Below, piece by piece: positions 42,000 to 52,900 of a stretch of 64,000 nucleotides of DNA; within the stretch, counting starts at the first letter, position 1; each line of letters starts with the position of its first letter. Origin of the DNA: Blastocatellia bacterium. GTDB lineage: Bacteria > Acidobacteriota > Blastocatellia > UBA7656 > JADIYM01. Both the position numbers and the translations under genes were made by a program. Under the pieces are notes generated by a model. That model did no database searches, was not told where the DNA came from, and saw only the letters and a list, made by a program, of their open reading frames with translations. The DNA is taken from assembly GCA_016705245.1 (NCBI GenBank), contig JADIYM010000002.1, positions 434,001 through 498,000 of the forward strand, in the 5' to 3' direction.

Positions 42000-43054
42000 C
42001 AGGCGTTGTGCTGGAACTCGATCACGTCGCCATCGTGTACGACGTACTCCTTGCCCTCGATCCGGAGTTTTCCTGCTTCCTTCGCCTTCGGAATGCTGCC
42101 CAACTCCACGAGGTCCTCGAACCGGACCACGTTTGCCTTTATGAAGCGCTTCTCGATGTCAGTGTGGATCGTGCCCGCCGCGCGGTGGGCCGTCGTCCCC
42201 GCCGGGATCGGCCACGCCCGGCATTCGTCGGGGCCCGCCGTGAGAAAGCTGATGAGGTTCAGCAGGCGATAAGCGGCCTGGACGAATCGATCGCGAGCCG
42301 GTTCGGCGATTCCGAGATCGGAGAGGAACTCCGCCTGCTCCTCGGCCGACAACTGCGAGATGTCCATCTCGGCACGGCCGCACATCGCAATGATGTCGAG
42401 CGATCGCGCCGCGGCTGCGTCGGCGATCGCTGCCGGCACTCCTCCGGCAATGCCGTCCTCGTTTACGTTGAGCAGCAGAAGCAGCGGCTTGAGGCTGAGA
42501 AACCGGAACCCGGCGACCGTAGTACGTTCCTCTGGTGTGAACTCGAGCGTACGCAGCGGCTGTTCCGAGAGCAGATGCTCATGGCAACGCTCCATGAGGT
42601 CGCGCTCGCGTTGACTGTCGCGCTCCTTCTTTAGTCGCTCGATCCGCTTTTCTATCTGGACGAGGTCCGTCAGGATCAGCTCCTCCTCGAATCCCCCCAG
42701 ATCACGGACGGGGTCCGGCGCCGACGACAGCAGCGGACTCTCGAAGGCGCGAATGACGTGTACGAGCGCATCCGCTTCACGCATGTGCTGGACGATGCGC
42801 GGATCGAGCCCTTGCTCGCCACCGTGCCGCTCACCTTCCGGGCCAGCGATGTCGATGAACGAGATCTCCGCATAGACTAGCTTCTTGGGTTCGTAGAGCT
42901 CTCCAAGCCGATCGATCCGGTCATCGGGCACCTTGATGATGCCGAGGTTCGCCTTGTCCTTGCTTCCGTAACCGACCTCCGCCTGCAAGCCGGTCAGTGT
43001 GTTGAAGACTGTCGTCTTCCCCGATCCCGCAAAACCCACGATTCCGACTTTCAT
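41999..43054 (-). CDS. ychF: Redox-regulated ATPase YchF (OLA1 family)
   Basis: 351 aa. The P-loop is GFAGSGKTT rather than the usual GxPNVGKST. Switch residues FIDIAGP and the base-recognition NVNE follow, then a long coiled coil (LVQIEKRIERLKKERD). The C-terminal TGS domain (AWPIPAGTTAHRAAGTIH, ending YVVHDGDVIEFQHNA) is intact. YchF is an ATP-binding TRAFAC protein linked to ribosomes and oxidative stress. The end overlaps the start of the glycosyltransferase gene and the start overlaps the stop of the kinase-like gene, so the three are coupled. Confidence 0.9.
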   Translation of the reverse strand: MKVGIVGFAGSGKTTVFNTLTGLQAEVGYGSKDKANLGIIKVPDDRIDRLGELYEPKKLVYAEISFIDIAGPEGERHGGEQGLDPRIVQHMREADALVHVIRAFESPLLSSAPDPVRDLGGFEEELILTDLVQIEKRIERLKKERDSQRERDLMERCHEHLLSEQPLRTLEFTPEERTTVAGFRFLSLKPLLLLLNVNEDGIAGGVPAAIADAAAARSLDIIAMCGRAEMDISQLSAEEQAEFLSDLGIAEPARDRFVQAAYRLLNLISFLTAGPDECRAWPIPAGTTAHRAAGTIHTDIEKRFIKANVVRFEDLVELGSIPKAKEAGKLRIEGKEYVVHDGDVIEFQHNA

Positions 43055-43860
43055 GTTTCACTCCCGTCCTTCGACTTCGACATCATTCTGAGGAGAAAGG
43101 CGCGCACGAGTCGCGATCCACGAACGGGACCGAGTGCGCGCAGATAGGTCTCCAGGAACACCGCGCGATCCCGGTCCGAGATCGCGGCGATCTCGCTCTG
43201 CATCAACGCAAGCAGGTCCGATGCCCAGCGGCGCTGCCGCCAGTACGGTGGCATCCATCTTGCCGACCCGGCGCGGCCGAGACCCACGAACCAGACGACC
43301 GGCGTCGAGCGCCGGTTCGCCACGAGGATGTTCGGGGCGATCAGGTCCTTGTGAAAGAACCCGTGGGCGTGCATCCACGCCGTCTGTGTCGCGATCTGCC
43401 GGATGAGCTGCAGTTTCTTGAATCCGCCGATGCGTCCCGAAAAATCCGTCTCCTCGAGCGACGACAGCGGCACGGCGTCAGGTATCGCAAGCGTCACCAC
43501 GAAACTCGTACGATTGAACGGCATCCACACCGGTCGGACGGCTGCAAGCACGCGGGCGGTAGGCAGTCCGCACGCGAGCATTCGACGCCCGGTTCGCAGC
43601 ACCGTGAATGCCTGCGGCGGCCTGAAGGTCTCGACCAGCCGGTCGTTCAGCAGGAAATGCGTGTACACCTCGGCCGGACCGCGAACGGTCGAAATGGTCA
43701 GATGGTGCACGACCCGTCCCGGGCGTGTCGGCACGCGCTCCGCACCCTCGAAGTCCCCGACGGCATCCGCCCGCTCGATCAGCAAACGCAGATCCGCACA
43801 GTCGAATCGCGGGTCGATGAAACCCACGTGCCTTCGGGATGCGTAACGATCGAGTTGCAT
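43051..43860 (-). CDS. LPS-kinase-like protein (WaaP/Kdo kinase family), possibly inactive
   Basis: 269 aa with no membrane segment. The kinase catalytic loop is recognisable as HAHGFFHKDLIAPNILV (HxD ... N). The metal-binding Asp of the DFG-equivalent (usually I/V-D-L-x-R) appears lost: the sequence reads VVWFVGLGRAGSARW. N-terminal FLLNDRLVETFRPPQAF and the dibasic YWRQRRWASDLLAL resemble the Kdo/WaaP family. Members phosphorylate the LPS core. It is coupled to ychF by an ATGA and lies in a cluster with a GT9 enzyme, so an envelope role is plausible. It could be a pseudokinase. Confidence 0.65.
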   Translation of the reverse strand: MQLDRYASRRHVGFIDPRFDCADLRLLIERADAVGDFEGAERVPTRPGRVVHHLTISTVRGPAEVYTHFLLNDRLVETFRPPQAFTVLRTGRRMLACGLPTARVLAAVRPVWMPFNRTSFVVTLAIPDAVPLSSLEETDFSGRIGGFKKLQLIRQIATQTAWMHAHGFFHKDLIAPNILVANRRSTPVVWFVGLGRAGSARWMPPYWRQRRWASDLLALMQSEIAAISDRDRAVFLETYLRALGPVRGSRLVRAFLLRMMSKSKDGSET

Positions 43861-43953
43861 GGAGTTCGTTTCGCGCTGCCAGTCGACTGGCCGCCAGGGC
43901 CGAGTCGGATCTCGTTCGCACCGCCCGGGCGAGGCGGCCGGTCCGCGATAACC

Positions 43954-45501
43954 TCAGCGCCGGAGGTCCGATCCCGTCATCTGCGGCGATGGTGGCAAGC
44001 CAAGAAGTCCGAGAAGGGTGGGAGCAATGTCCTCGAGTGAACCACCAGGCTGCAGCTGACCACGCCAGTCGTTCGTCACGACGACAAACGGCACGAGGTT
44101 CGTGGTGTGTGCCGTGTGCGGAGCGCCGGTCACCGGATCAACCATTCGCTCGGCATTGCCGTGATCGGCCGTCACGAGCATGGCGCCGTCGCAAGCGAGA
44201 ATTGCATTCGCGATCTGTCCAAGACACGCGTCGACGGTTTCTACCGCCTTGATCGCGGGCTCGATCATCCCAGTGTGGCCAACCATGTCGGCGTTCGCAA
44301 AATTGACGATCAGGACATCGACGTCGCCAGACCCCACCGTTTCCAGGACGCGACGAGTGACCTCTGGTGCGCTCATTTCGGGCTGCAGATCGTACGTGGC
44401 GACTTTGGGCGATTGCACGAGGACGCGCCGCTCACCGGGATACTCGCGTTCGACGCCGCCGTTGAAGAAGAACGTGACGTGAGCGTATTTTTCCGTTTCC
44501 GCAATACGGACGTTCCGAAGGCCGTGCTCGGCCATCACATCGGCCAGGATTCCCTCGTGCGTATGGGGCGGGTACGCCACAGGAAGGTTGAAGGTGGCGT
44601 CGTACTGCGAGAGGCAGACGAAATGCAGTCCTGGGACGTCATCGCCGCGATCGAACTCGGAAAAAGCGTGGTCCGTCAGCGCGCGGGTGATCTCACGGGC
44701 CCGGTCCGCACGGAAGTTGAAGAAGATCACGGCGTCGTCGTCCGCGATGACACCGACGGGCGCTCCGGTTCCGTCGACGATACAGATCGGTTCGACAAAC
44801 TCGTCCCCGACGTCGGCAGCGTACGAGTTCCGGATGGCCGTCACGGCATCCGTCGCGTGTGTGCCCTCCCCCCGGACAAGCAGCCTCCAGGCCTTCTCGA
44901 CGCGATCCCACCGCTTGTCGCGGTCCATGGCGAAATAGCGACCAACGACCGAGGCGACGCGGCCGACTCCGATCTCCTTCATCACGCGCTCGAGTTCCAG
45001 AACGAATCCGTCCGCGGACTGCGGCGGCGTGTCGCGACCATCGAGGAAGCAGTGCACGACGACGCGCGTCAGCTCGCGCTGCCTTGCGAGCCTCAGCAGG
45101 GCGTAGAGATGCTCGTGCCAGGAGTGCACGCCGCCGTGCGAAACGAGTCCCATCAAGTGAAGGGTCGTGCCGTGGCGCTTCGCGTGTTCCACAGCCGCGA
45201 CGAGGACAGGATTCTCGAAAAAGTCACCCGACTCGATAGCGTGATCGATGCGAGAGATGTCCATACGGACAATTCTCCCGGCGCCGATGTTGAGGTGCCC
45301 GACCTCGCTGTTGCCCATCTGTCCGTTCGGAAGTCCGACGCTTTGCCCGCTGGCGTCGATGAGCGTGTGCGGGTACTCGGCCATCCACCGATCCCAGTTT
45401 GGCGTGTTGGCAAGCTCGATGGCGTTGGCCTCCGCAGAGTCGGAGTGCCCCCAGCCATCGAGGATCACGAGGGCGATCGGTGTGTGCGGACGTTTGGGCA
45501 T
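43954..45501 (-). CDS. gpmI: 2,3-bisphosphoglycerate-independent phosphoglycerate mutase
   Basis: 515 aa. Two-manganese phosphatase-type motifs: VILDGWGHSD, the phosphorylated Ser in GNSEVGHLNIG, GLVSHGGVHSW, CFLDGRDTPP, NFRADRARE, ADHGNAERM. It converts 3- to 2-phosphoglycerate without 2,3-BPG. It lies 79 bases after eno, the next glycolytic step, so the two are almost certainly co-transcribed. The downstream kinase-like gene follows after about 90 bases and may extend the transcript. Confidence 0.96.
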   Translation of the reverse strand: MPKRPHTPIALVILDGWGHSDSAEANAIELANTPNWDRWMAEYPHTLIDASGQSVGLPNGQMGNSEVGHLNIGAGRIVRMDISRIDHAIESGDFFENPVLVAAVEHAKRHGTTLHLMGLVSHGGVHSWHEHLYALLRLARQRELTRVVVHCFLDGRDTPPQSADGFVLELERVMKEIGVGRVASVVGRYFAMDRDKRWDRVEKAWRLLVRGEGTHATDAVTAIRNSYAADVGDEFVEPICIVDGTGAPVGVIADDDAVIFFNFRADRAREITRALTDHAFSEFDRGDDVPGLHFVCLSQYDATFNLPVAYPPHTHEGILADVMAEHGLRNVRIAETEKYAHVTFFFNGGVEREYPGERRVLVQSPKVATYDLQPEMSAPEVTRRVLETVGSGDVDVLIVNFANADMVGHTGMIEPAIKAVETVDACLGQIANAILACDGAMLVTADHGNAERMVDPVTGAPHTAHTTNLVPFVVVTNDWRGQLQPGGSLEDIAPTLLGLLGLPPSPQMTGSDLRR

Positions 45502-45580
45502 GTCGTGGTCGATGGTCGAGACGCGCGTTCGGGCTCGATCACCGCGACAGCCACTTCAGTGACGGTCGCGGTGACGACGT

Positions 45581-46912
45581 CTATTTCTTCTTCCTGGGCT
45601 TCTTCGGAGCGGCGCCTACCGACGAGATGTCGGTATTGAAGAAGGCGCGGACACCCGGATACAGGGCCGCACCCCCGAGATGCTGCTCGATCCGAAGCAG
45701 CTGGTTGTACTTCGCCGTCCGATCCGTCCGCGATGCTGAGCCCGTCTTGATCTGACCAGAGTTCGTCGCAACCGCGAGATCCGCGATGAAGGTGTCCTCG
45801 GTTTCGCCCGATCGGTGCGAGATCACGGTCGTGTACCGGTGCGTGCGCGCGAGCTCGATTGCTTCAAACGTCTCGGTGAGCGTGCCGATCTGATTGACCT
45901 TCACGAGAATCGAGTTCGCAACTCCTCGATCGATTCCCTTTTGAAGGAACGCCGAGTTCGTGACAAAGAGGTCGTCGCCGACGATCTGACACCGGCCGCC
46001 GATCGACTCCGTCAGGGTCTTCCATCCGTCCCAGTCGTTCTCGGCCATTCCGTCCTCGAGCGATACGATCGGAAACTGCCGGACCCAATCCGTCCAGTAA
46101 GCAGCCATTTCCTCACTCGAGAGCGACGAGTTGTCGGACTTGTGGAAGACATACCGACCGTCCCGGTACATCTCGCTTGCAGCCGGGTCGAGAGCGATCG
46201 CGACCTCGCGCCCCGCCTTGAACCCCGCCTTCTCGATGGCTTCGAGGACGACCTCGATGGCCTCGACATTCGACTTGAGGCTCGGCGCGAAACCACCTTC
46301 ATCGCCGACGCTCGTCGAATAGCCTCGTTGCTTCAGGACTCCCTTGAGTGTGTGAAAGACCTCGGCGCCCCACTGCAGTCCCTGATGAAAGCTCGTCGCG
46401 CCGACCGGCATGACCATGAACTCCTGAAAGTCCACGTTGTTGTCCGAGTGCGCGCCGCCGTTGAGGATGTTCATCATCGGGACCGGCAGCGTGCGAGCGC
46501 CGGGTCCCCCAAGGTACTGATACAACGGCAGATCCAAGTGGTCCGCCGCGGCGCGAGCCGTAGCCATCGAGACGGCGAGAATGGCGTTCGCGCCGAGTCT
46601 CTTCTTGGTCGCCGTCCCGTCGAGGGCGAGCATCGCATTGTCGATGTCCGTCTGACGCAGCGCGTTCATTCCAGTGACGGTCTTAGCGATTATCTTGTTG
46701 ACGTTGTCGACGGCCTTGCGAACGCCCTTGCCGAGGTAACGCTTCTTGTCTCCATCGCGAAGCTCGCAGGCCTCGTGTTCGCCGGTCGATGCGCCCGACG
46801 GCACCGCCGCCCGTCCGCGGGCACCGCTGACGAGCTCGATCTCGACTTCGACCGTAGGATTGCCTCGCGAATCGAGAATCTCGCGTGCAAGTACCTTCTC
46901 AATAGTCGTCAT
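45581..46912 (-). CDS. eno: Enolase
   Basis: 443 aa. Conserved sites: VPSGASTGEHEA (loop), NILNGGAHSDNN, the metal ligands VSLEDGMAENDWDGW and QIVGDDLFVTN, the catalytic Lys in ILVKVNQIGTLTET, SHRSGETEDT. It dehydrates 2-phosphoglycerate to PEP with Mg2+. The basic C-terminal tail (KKPRKKK) is unusual. An AGGAG precedes the ATG by ten bases, and a good promoter lies just upstream. Confidence 0.97.
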   Translation of the reverse strand: MTTIEKVLAREILDSRGNPTVEVEIELVSGARGRAAVPSGASTGEHEACELRDGDKKRYLGKGVRKAVDNVNKIIAKTVTGMNALRQTDIDNAMLALDGTATKKRLGANAILAVSMATARAAADHLDLPLYQYLGGPGARTLPVPMMNILNGGAHSDNNVDFQEFMVMPVGATSFHQGLQWGAEVFHTLKGVLKQRGYSTSVGDEGGFAPSLKSNVEAIEVVLEAIEKAGFKAGREVAIALDPAASEMYRDGRYVFHKSDNSSLSSEEMAAYWTDWVRQFPIVSLEDGMAENDWDGWKTLTESIGGRCQIVGDDLFVTNSAFLQKGIDRGVANSILVKVNQIGTLTETFEAIELARTHRYTTVISHRSGETEDTFIADLAVATNSGQIKTGSASRTDRTAKYNQLLRIEQHLGGAALYPGVRAFFNTDISSVGAAPKKPRKKK

Positions 46913-46952
46913 AGCGAAAAGACTCCTCTGGGACGATTCGTGGAAACGGGCA

Positions 46953-46982
46953 AGACTATCTGCAAGGCTCTTTCGGCGTCAA
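46953..46982 (-). promoter_or_regulatory. Sigma70-type promoter for the eno-gpmI transcript
   Basis: On the minus strand TTGACG (46982-46977) and TAGTCT (46958-46953) are 18 bases apart. The predicted start is about 35 bases before the eno ATG, with the AGGAG ribosome site in the leader. The plus-strand dut gene begins 65 bases away in the divergent direction. Confidence 0.5.
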
Positions 46983-47046
46983 CTCGGCCGCCGTGAAGGG
47001 GTTCGTTTGACGACACCGTGCATTCACGGTAGGTTTCGCGCACGCC

Positions 47047-47511
47047 ATGACCAACCCCGAAACCGTTGAAGTAAAGCGACTCAGCGATACGGCAAGCCTT
47101 CCGAAGCGGGGTTCGACGCTGTCTGCCGGATTCGACCTCTGTGCAAGCTCCGACGCGATCGTGCCGGGCAGCCGGACTGACGACCAGGGACGTGTGGCCA
47201 TCGGCCGTGCGCTGATTCCGACCGGTCTCGCCATCGCGATCCCCGCGGGTCTATACGGTCGGGTCGCTCCCCGCTCGGGTCTGGCGGTCAAACATGGTAT
47301 CGACGTTGGTGCCGGCGTCGTTGACGCCGACTATCGAGATGAAGTTCGAGTAGTGCTGTTCAACTTCGGATCCGAACCGTTCGAGATCAAGACAGGCGAC
47401 CGGATCGCACAACTCGTGTTCGAGCGCATTGCCGAGCCGCGGATCGTCGAGGTCGACGTGCTCTCCGGTTCGGATCGCGGCGGCGGATTCGGCTCGACCG
47501 GCGTGCGCTGA
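47047..47511 (+). CDS. dut: dUTP diphosphatase
   Basis: 154 aa, trimeric dUTPase family with all five motifs: SAGFDLCAS, GRVAPRSGLA, GAGVVDADYRDEV, RIAQLVFERI and RGGGFGSTG. It hydrolyses dUTP to dUMP, keeping uracil out of DNA and supplying dTMP synthesis. The C-terminal motif is intact, so the arm that closes the active site is present. The next gene starts 13 bases after the stop, suggesting a shared transcript. Confidence 0.95.
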   Translation: MTNPETVEVKRLSDTASLPKRGSTLSAGFDLCASSDAIVPGSRTDDQGRVAIGRALIPTGLAIAIPAGLYGRVAPRSGLAVKHGIDVGAGVVDADYRDEVRVVLFNFGSEPFEIKTGDRIAQLVFERIAEPRIVEVDVLSGSDRGGGFGSTGVR

Positions 47512-47524
47512 AGGAGACCTGCCG

Positions 47525-49882
47525 ATGCGATTTCTAACTCGCGCCGCTCGATTCACGATTGCCTTGCGTGCCACAGCTAGCGCCGTCGTCGTGGCATTGC
47601 TGTTGACGGCGTCTCCTGCCTGGTCGCGCGCGGACGCGGACGACCCGGTCGAGCTCGAGGATCGGGGTCTCATCGCACGACGTCAGGCGCTCCTCGACCT
47701 GACCAATCCTTTCACGGTGATGTGCGTCGCGTGCCACCCCGACGACGAGGACGGCCTGACGTTGACGCTCGAACGGCGGAAGTTCGGCGCGCGAACGGTG
47801 ACGCTTTTCGCGACGAGCGGCGAAGGCGGCCAGAACGCCGTCGGCCCCGAGCTCTACGACGAGCTCGGTCGAATCCGGGAGCGTGAGACCGTCGAGGCGT
47901 CGCACATCCAGGGCTCACAACCCTACTTTCTGCGCCTGCCGGACTTCGGTTTCTCGAAGACCGGCGACGAGGCCATGGCAGTGTGGGAGAAGGCGGCCGG
48001 CGGGCACGAGCCGCTCCTCAGAATGTTCGTCGCTGCCATTCGCGACCTGCGACCGGACGTGATCATCACGAACCACGACACTTCGACCGGGCACGGGCAG
48101 CATCAGGCGACCGGCCGATTACTCATCGAATCCATTGACGCGGCGGCGGACCCCGCGCGATTCCGTGATGCCGGCGCTGCGTGGCAACCCCAGTCGGTCC
48201 TCGTCCGGTCGCGGGAGCCGAAACCCGAGGCCATCTCGATCGACGGATCGGGCTTCGACGTCATTCGCGGCTTCACTTATCGCGAGATCGCTTTCCGAGC
48301 CCTACTCCGCCACGCTACGCAGGGACCCTGGCGGTTCGAGTGGATGCCGTCCGGGACGCATTACGTTCCGCTCACCCGGCCGAAGCCGTCATCCGAGAAC
48401 ATCGGGTCACCGCTGACGAGAGGCCTCGAGGTGCCGAAAGGCGCGTTCGTCGTCGGCGCGACCGCCCTTGAAGCGCCTCCCACCGAGCTCAGGAACCTGC
48501 TCGCCCAGGCGCTTACCGGAAACGTCGTGTCGGATGCGCATCGTCCGCGACTTATCGCCGGCCTGCTTGCTCTCGACGGGCTCGCCATCCGTCTCGGATT
48601 CTCGAAGCCGTCGGTGAGAGCCGGCGAATCGACCGCCGCCCGCCTTACGGTTTCGAACTCCGGTTCATCCGCAATCAACGTGTCGCAGGTTTTTCTCTCG
48701 TCAATCAACGTCGCGGCTGTCGAGAACACGAACATCGGGACGGAAGGATCGGTCGCTCCAGGCGCACAGGCGGCCCTCGACTTCGAGCTCTCGACCGACG
48801 TGCTGCTCGACGGCGACACGAAGCCGCTTCGCGCGCGCGTGGGCGCGTACGACGCCTACAGCGCGACAGCGCGAGGCTCCGAGGACGATGCCTTCGAACG
48901 GGTCTCGGGCACGGTCACGGTCCGGTCCGGCGGGCTCACGCTGCCCGTGCCGGTGACAGCGTTCCTGCGCATCGTACCGCCCCTCTCCCTGCGGGCGACG
49001 CCCGTGACGGGCGCCCCAGGCCGGTGGTCGGTGCACGTGACGAACGTGTCGCCGAAACGTCTCGACGTCAGCGGTTCGCCCATGGGTTCCGAGCGCAGGA
49101 CTCTCGAGCCCGGCGCCGAAACGACCTTCGACATCGGCAGTCCTTCGGACGGGCGAGCCGCGATCATCGGACGAGCTGCGGGTACGACTGCCGATCTTCG
49201 TTCGCTCGCCTCGGTCGAGCTTCGAGACCTGACGGTTCCGGTCGCAGTGGCTCCGGGACTCCGAGTCGGCTTCGTCCGCTCGTTCGAGTACACGCTGCCG
49301 AAGGCGCTGGACCGGCTCGGCGTCGTGCATCGAGAGTTGTCGATGGATGACGTGCGGGATGCCGATCTCTCGAAGTTCGACACGATCGTGATCGACAACC
49401 GCGCTTATGTGAAGTTCCCGGAGCTCGCACGGTCGAACTCGCGCCTGCTCGACTTCGTCCGCAACGGCGGAACGCTCATCGTCTCGTATCACAGGCGCGA
49501 GGAGTATCCGGCGGGACTGGCGCCGTTCCCGTTCGCGATCGGAAACGGCCGAGTGACGGATGAGCGTGCGCCCGTGACGATTCTCGAGCCGACGCATCCG
49601 GTCTTCACGACGCCCAATCAGATCGACGCGCGCGACTTCGAGGGCTGGGTGCAGGAGCGCGGGCTCTACTTTCCGAGCGAGTGGGCTCCCGAGTACGTTG
49701 CGCTGCTCGAGACGCACGATCCCGGTGAAAAGGATCTCACGGGCGGCCTGCTTGTGGCTCCGTATGGAAAGGGACACTTCGTCTACACGAGCATCGTCTG
49801 GTATCGGCAGTTACGCGGTTACGTCCCGGGCGGCTACCGGATCTTCGCTAACCTCATCAGTCTGGGAAAGTCAGGCGGCTGA
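47525..49882 (+). CDS. Exported PIG-L/LmbE-family deacetylase with extra C-terminal domains
   Basis: 785 aa from an ATG with AAGGAGA upstream. The signal peptide runs to about residue 35 (VVVALLLTASPAWSRA). The PIG-L domain (about 55-260) has the zinc motif CVACHPDDEDG and the third ligand in TGHGQHQATGRL. Next come beta-rich, Ig/CARDB-like segments (about 380-600) and a Rossmann-like glutamine amidotransferase-fold domain (LSKFDTIVIDNRAYVKF, LLVAPYGKGHFVYTSIVWY). The family removes N-acetyl groups from GlcNAc derivatives. The catalytic residues sit in an exported protein, so the substrate may be extracellular glycan. Confidence 0.88.
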   Translation: MRFLTRAARFTIALRATASAVVVALLLTASPAWSRADADDPVELEDRGLIARRQALLDLTNPFTVMCVACHPDDEDGLTLTLERRKFGARTVTLFATSGEGGQNAVGPELYDELGRIRERETVEASHIQGSQPYFLRLPDFGFSKTGDEAMAVWEKAAGGHEPLLRMFVAAIRDLRPDVIITNHDTSTGHGQHQATGRLLIESIDAAADPARFRDAGAAWQPQSVLVRSREPKPEAISIDGSGFDVIRGFTYREIAFRALLRHATQGPWRFEWMPSGTHYVPLTRPKPSSENIGSPLTRGLEVPKGAFVVGATALEAPPTELRNLLAQALTGNVVSDAHRPRLIAGLLALDGLAIRLGFSKPSVRAGESTAARLTVSNSGSSAINVSQVFLSSINVAAVENTNIGTEGSVAPGAQAALDFELSTDVLLDGDTKPLRARVGAYDAYSATARGSEDDAFERVSGTVTVRSGGLTLPVPVTAFLRIVPPLSLRATPVTGAPGRWSVHVTNVSPKRLDVSGSPMGSERRTLEPGAETTFDIGSPSDGRAAIIGRAAGTTADLRSLASVELRDLTVPVAVAPGLRVGFVRSFEYTLPKALDRLGVVHRELSMDDVRDADLSKFDTIVIDNRAYVKFPELARSNSRLLDFVRNGGTLIVSYHRREEYPAGLAPFPFAIGNGRVTDERAPVTILEPTHPVFTTPNQIDARDFEGWVQERGLYFPSEWAPEYVALLETHDPGEKDLTGGLLVAPYGKGHFVYTSIVWYRQLRGYVPGGYRIFANLISLGKSGG

Positions 49883-49953
49883 CAGCGGCGGCCTGCCGTC
49901 ACGACACTCCCACGCGGTCGCGCACGCGCTCAGGCTAGCGCGAAGCGCCTCGG

Positions 49954-52900
49954 TCAGTCCGGATTGTTAACCGTGAGCAGCTCGGCAAGCAGCTTCGTGA
50001 GGTCGTCAAAGTCGACAGGTTTGACCACGTGCGCGTTGAAGCCGGCCTCACTGGATTTCTTCCGGTCGTCGTCCTGTCCCCATCCCGTCACTGCCACCAG
50101 CACCATCTTCTTCCCCCACGGTTGCTCTCGAATCCTGCGACAAACCTCGTACCCATTCAAACTGGGCAGTCCAATGTCGAGAAGCATAACGTCGGGCCTG
50201 AGCTTTTCCGCCGCCTCAACTGCCTCGAGCCCGTCCGCAGCCGTATGCGATTCGTTCCCGTACAGTTTCAACAGCAACGCCATGGAATCCGCCGAATCAC
50301 GGTTGTCGTCGACGACCAGAATGCGGCGCCCTGTCGTTGGCATCAACATGTCAGCGCCCGGTTGTTTCGGCGCTGACGCAGCCACCTCGGCATGCAGGGG
50401 CAGGCGTACGACAAATTCACTTCCCTTTCCGATGCCACCGCTGTACGCCTCGACGGTACCGTGATGCATCTCGACGAGACTCTTCACGAGCGTCAACCCG
50501 ATTCCGAGTCCGCTCGTCGCGCGCTCCAGCGACGTGTCGACCTGAACGAAGATGTCGAAGATGTGAAAGAGCTGGTCGCTTGCGATCCCGATGCCGCTGT
50601 CCCGGATGCAAATGACGGCCTGCCCATCCTCCTGCTCGACCGTCACTGCTATTCGTCCGCCCCTGTCGGTGAATTTGAAGGCGTTGTTGAGAAGATTGCC
50701 GATCACCTGCGCCAGTCGTGTCGGGTCGGCATTGAGGTAAAGAGGCTGCGGCGGAAGCGTCACCTCCACCTCGTGACCCATGTTCTCGAACAGCGGCCGC
50801 GCGGCCTCGATGGACTGGCGAATCGCGGACTGCAAATCGATTCGGCCCAGGCGAAGCTCGATCTTGCCTCGGCTGATGCGGCTTACATCGAGAAGGTCGT
50901 CCACCAGCCTCACCATCTGTCCAACCTGGCGCTCCATCATCTCGGACGCCGATCGCACCGCGTTCCCGTCCCATGTCGTCATGCGCAGAACTTGCAGCGC
51001 GTTGAGAATCGGAGCCAGCGGATTGCGAAGCTCGTGCGCCAGCATCGCAAGGAACTCGTTCTTGCGGCTGTCGGAATCCGAGAGATCGGAGGCAAGCTGC
51101 TGCAACCGGTTCGCCGACTGCCTCTGCTGATGAATATCGGTACTGGATCCGATCCACATGACGATCTCGCCCGCGTCGTTTCGCAGCGGAAGGGTCTGGC
51201 TCAGATGCCATCGGTACTCGCCGTCAGACCTACGGAACCGGTGCTCGCAGAGGAAGACTTTTCCCGTCTCGATGGACTGTTGCCAGAGCCTCACGGTCTC
51301 CCCGAGATCATCCGGATGAATGAACGTCGTCCATCCCCAACCCTTGATCTGGTCGAACGACCGTCCCGTGAACGCCGACCACTGAGGGTTGAAATAGTCC
51401 ACGTCACCATTGGGCCTCGCCGTGACGACCTTCTGGGGCATCGAGTCCATGACGAATCGCAGTCGCCGCTCGCTTTCTCGCTCGATGTCCTGAAGGTGCT
51501 TACGGACGCTGATGTCGCGGATGTTGCACTGAATGACCCGGTGGTCGCCCTCGCCATACACGCTGCTGACCATCTCCACGTCTATCCGTTGACCGCTCGA
51601 AGTCTCGAACGGCAGGTCGTCATAACGTAGGTACTGCTTCTCCTGGAGCTCGCGCACTGCCGCCTTGCTCGCCTCGATGTCCTTGAAGAGCCCGATCTCC
51701 CAGAGCTCCTTGCCGATCAGCTCCGCGCGTGTACAGCCCAGAAGCCCGGCGAGAAAGGGATTGGCGTCGGTGATCTTGGCGGTGTTGCCATCGAGGATGA
51801 GAATTCCATCCTTGGCCGACTCGAACAGCCGCCGGTACCGAAGTTCCGAGGCGCTCAATTCCTGCTCGGCTTGCCTCCGGTCCGAAACGTCCTGGATCGC
51901 AAGCAGAATCGACGTAGTACTCCCGTCCGCCTGCAGAAGCCGGCGGGCGTTGAGAACCATGGTCCTCCGTCCTAGGCGCTCGAACTCACACTCCACTTCG
52001 AAGTCGTCGAACTGCGTGTCACTGCGCAGTATTCTGTCCAGTAGCTCTCGCAACTCCGGAATGTCCCATTCTCCACGTCCGAGCTCGTGGAAGTGGCGAT
52101 GCTCGGTCTCTTCCGCCGACACACCAAATCGCTCATAGTAGGCGCGACTCGCCGTCCGCACCTTCAGGTCCGCATCCAGCACGAGGAGGGGCTCCCGAAC
52201 CGTCCTCACGATGCTCTCGATGTATTCGCTTGCGCGCTTCAGTGCGTCGACATCGACCAACATCACGACTGCGCCGTCCACCTCGTTTTCCAGAGTCATG
52301 TACGGACGCAGTCGCAGTGAATACCAGTGGCCGCTCTTGTTGCGAACGTCATACTCGCGGTTGCTGACCGTGTCGATCACATCTGTCAGGACGAGCTCAA
52401 GGTCCGGAAGTCCGTCGAAGTTGAGTCGTAAGTCGGCGAGCGGCCTTCCCAGGTCCGTGGACATCAGATGCAGCAATCTCTCGGCTGTCGGCGTGAATCG
52501 CCTGATGCGCAGGTCGGGCCCGACGATGACGATCGCCATCTGCACGCTGCCGAAGAGATTCACGAGATCGTTGTTGAGCCGCTGCAACTCCAGGTTGCGG
52601 TCATTCAGTTCATCGTTGACCGTGGCCAGTTCCTCGTTACTGGACTGGATCTCCTCCTTCGACGTCTCGAGTTCCTCGTTGACGCTCTGCAGTTCCTCGT
52701 TGGCAGACTGAACCTCCTCGTTGGCCGACTGCAGTTCTTCGTTTGCGGCATCCTGCTGCTCGATGACCGACTGGAGGTACTCCCTCATCGCCGACAGTTC
52801 CTGTTCGACTCGGGTACCTTCGGCAAGGGGTTCGACCGGAGTCGGACTTCCCGATACTCGAGGCTCGATTTCCGCTGAAACCGATTCTTCGAACAGGACC

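Noticed and set aside
44107..45639. 510-aa plus-strand frame opposite gpmI
   Set aside because: gpmI has intact catalytic motifs on the other strand, and this frame is low-complexity and arginine/valine-rich with no motifs.
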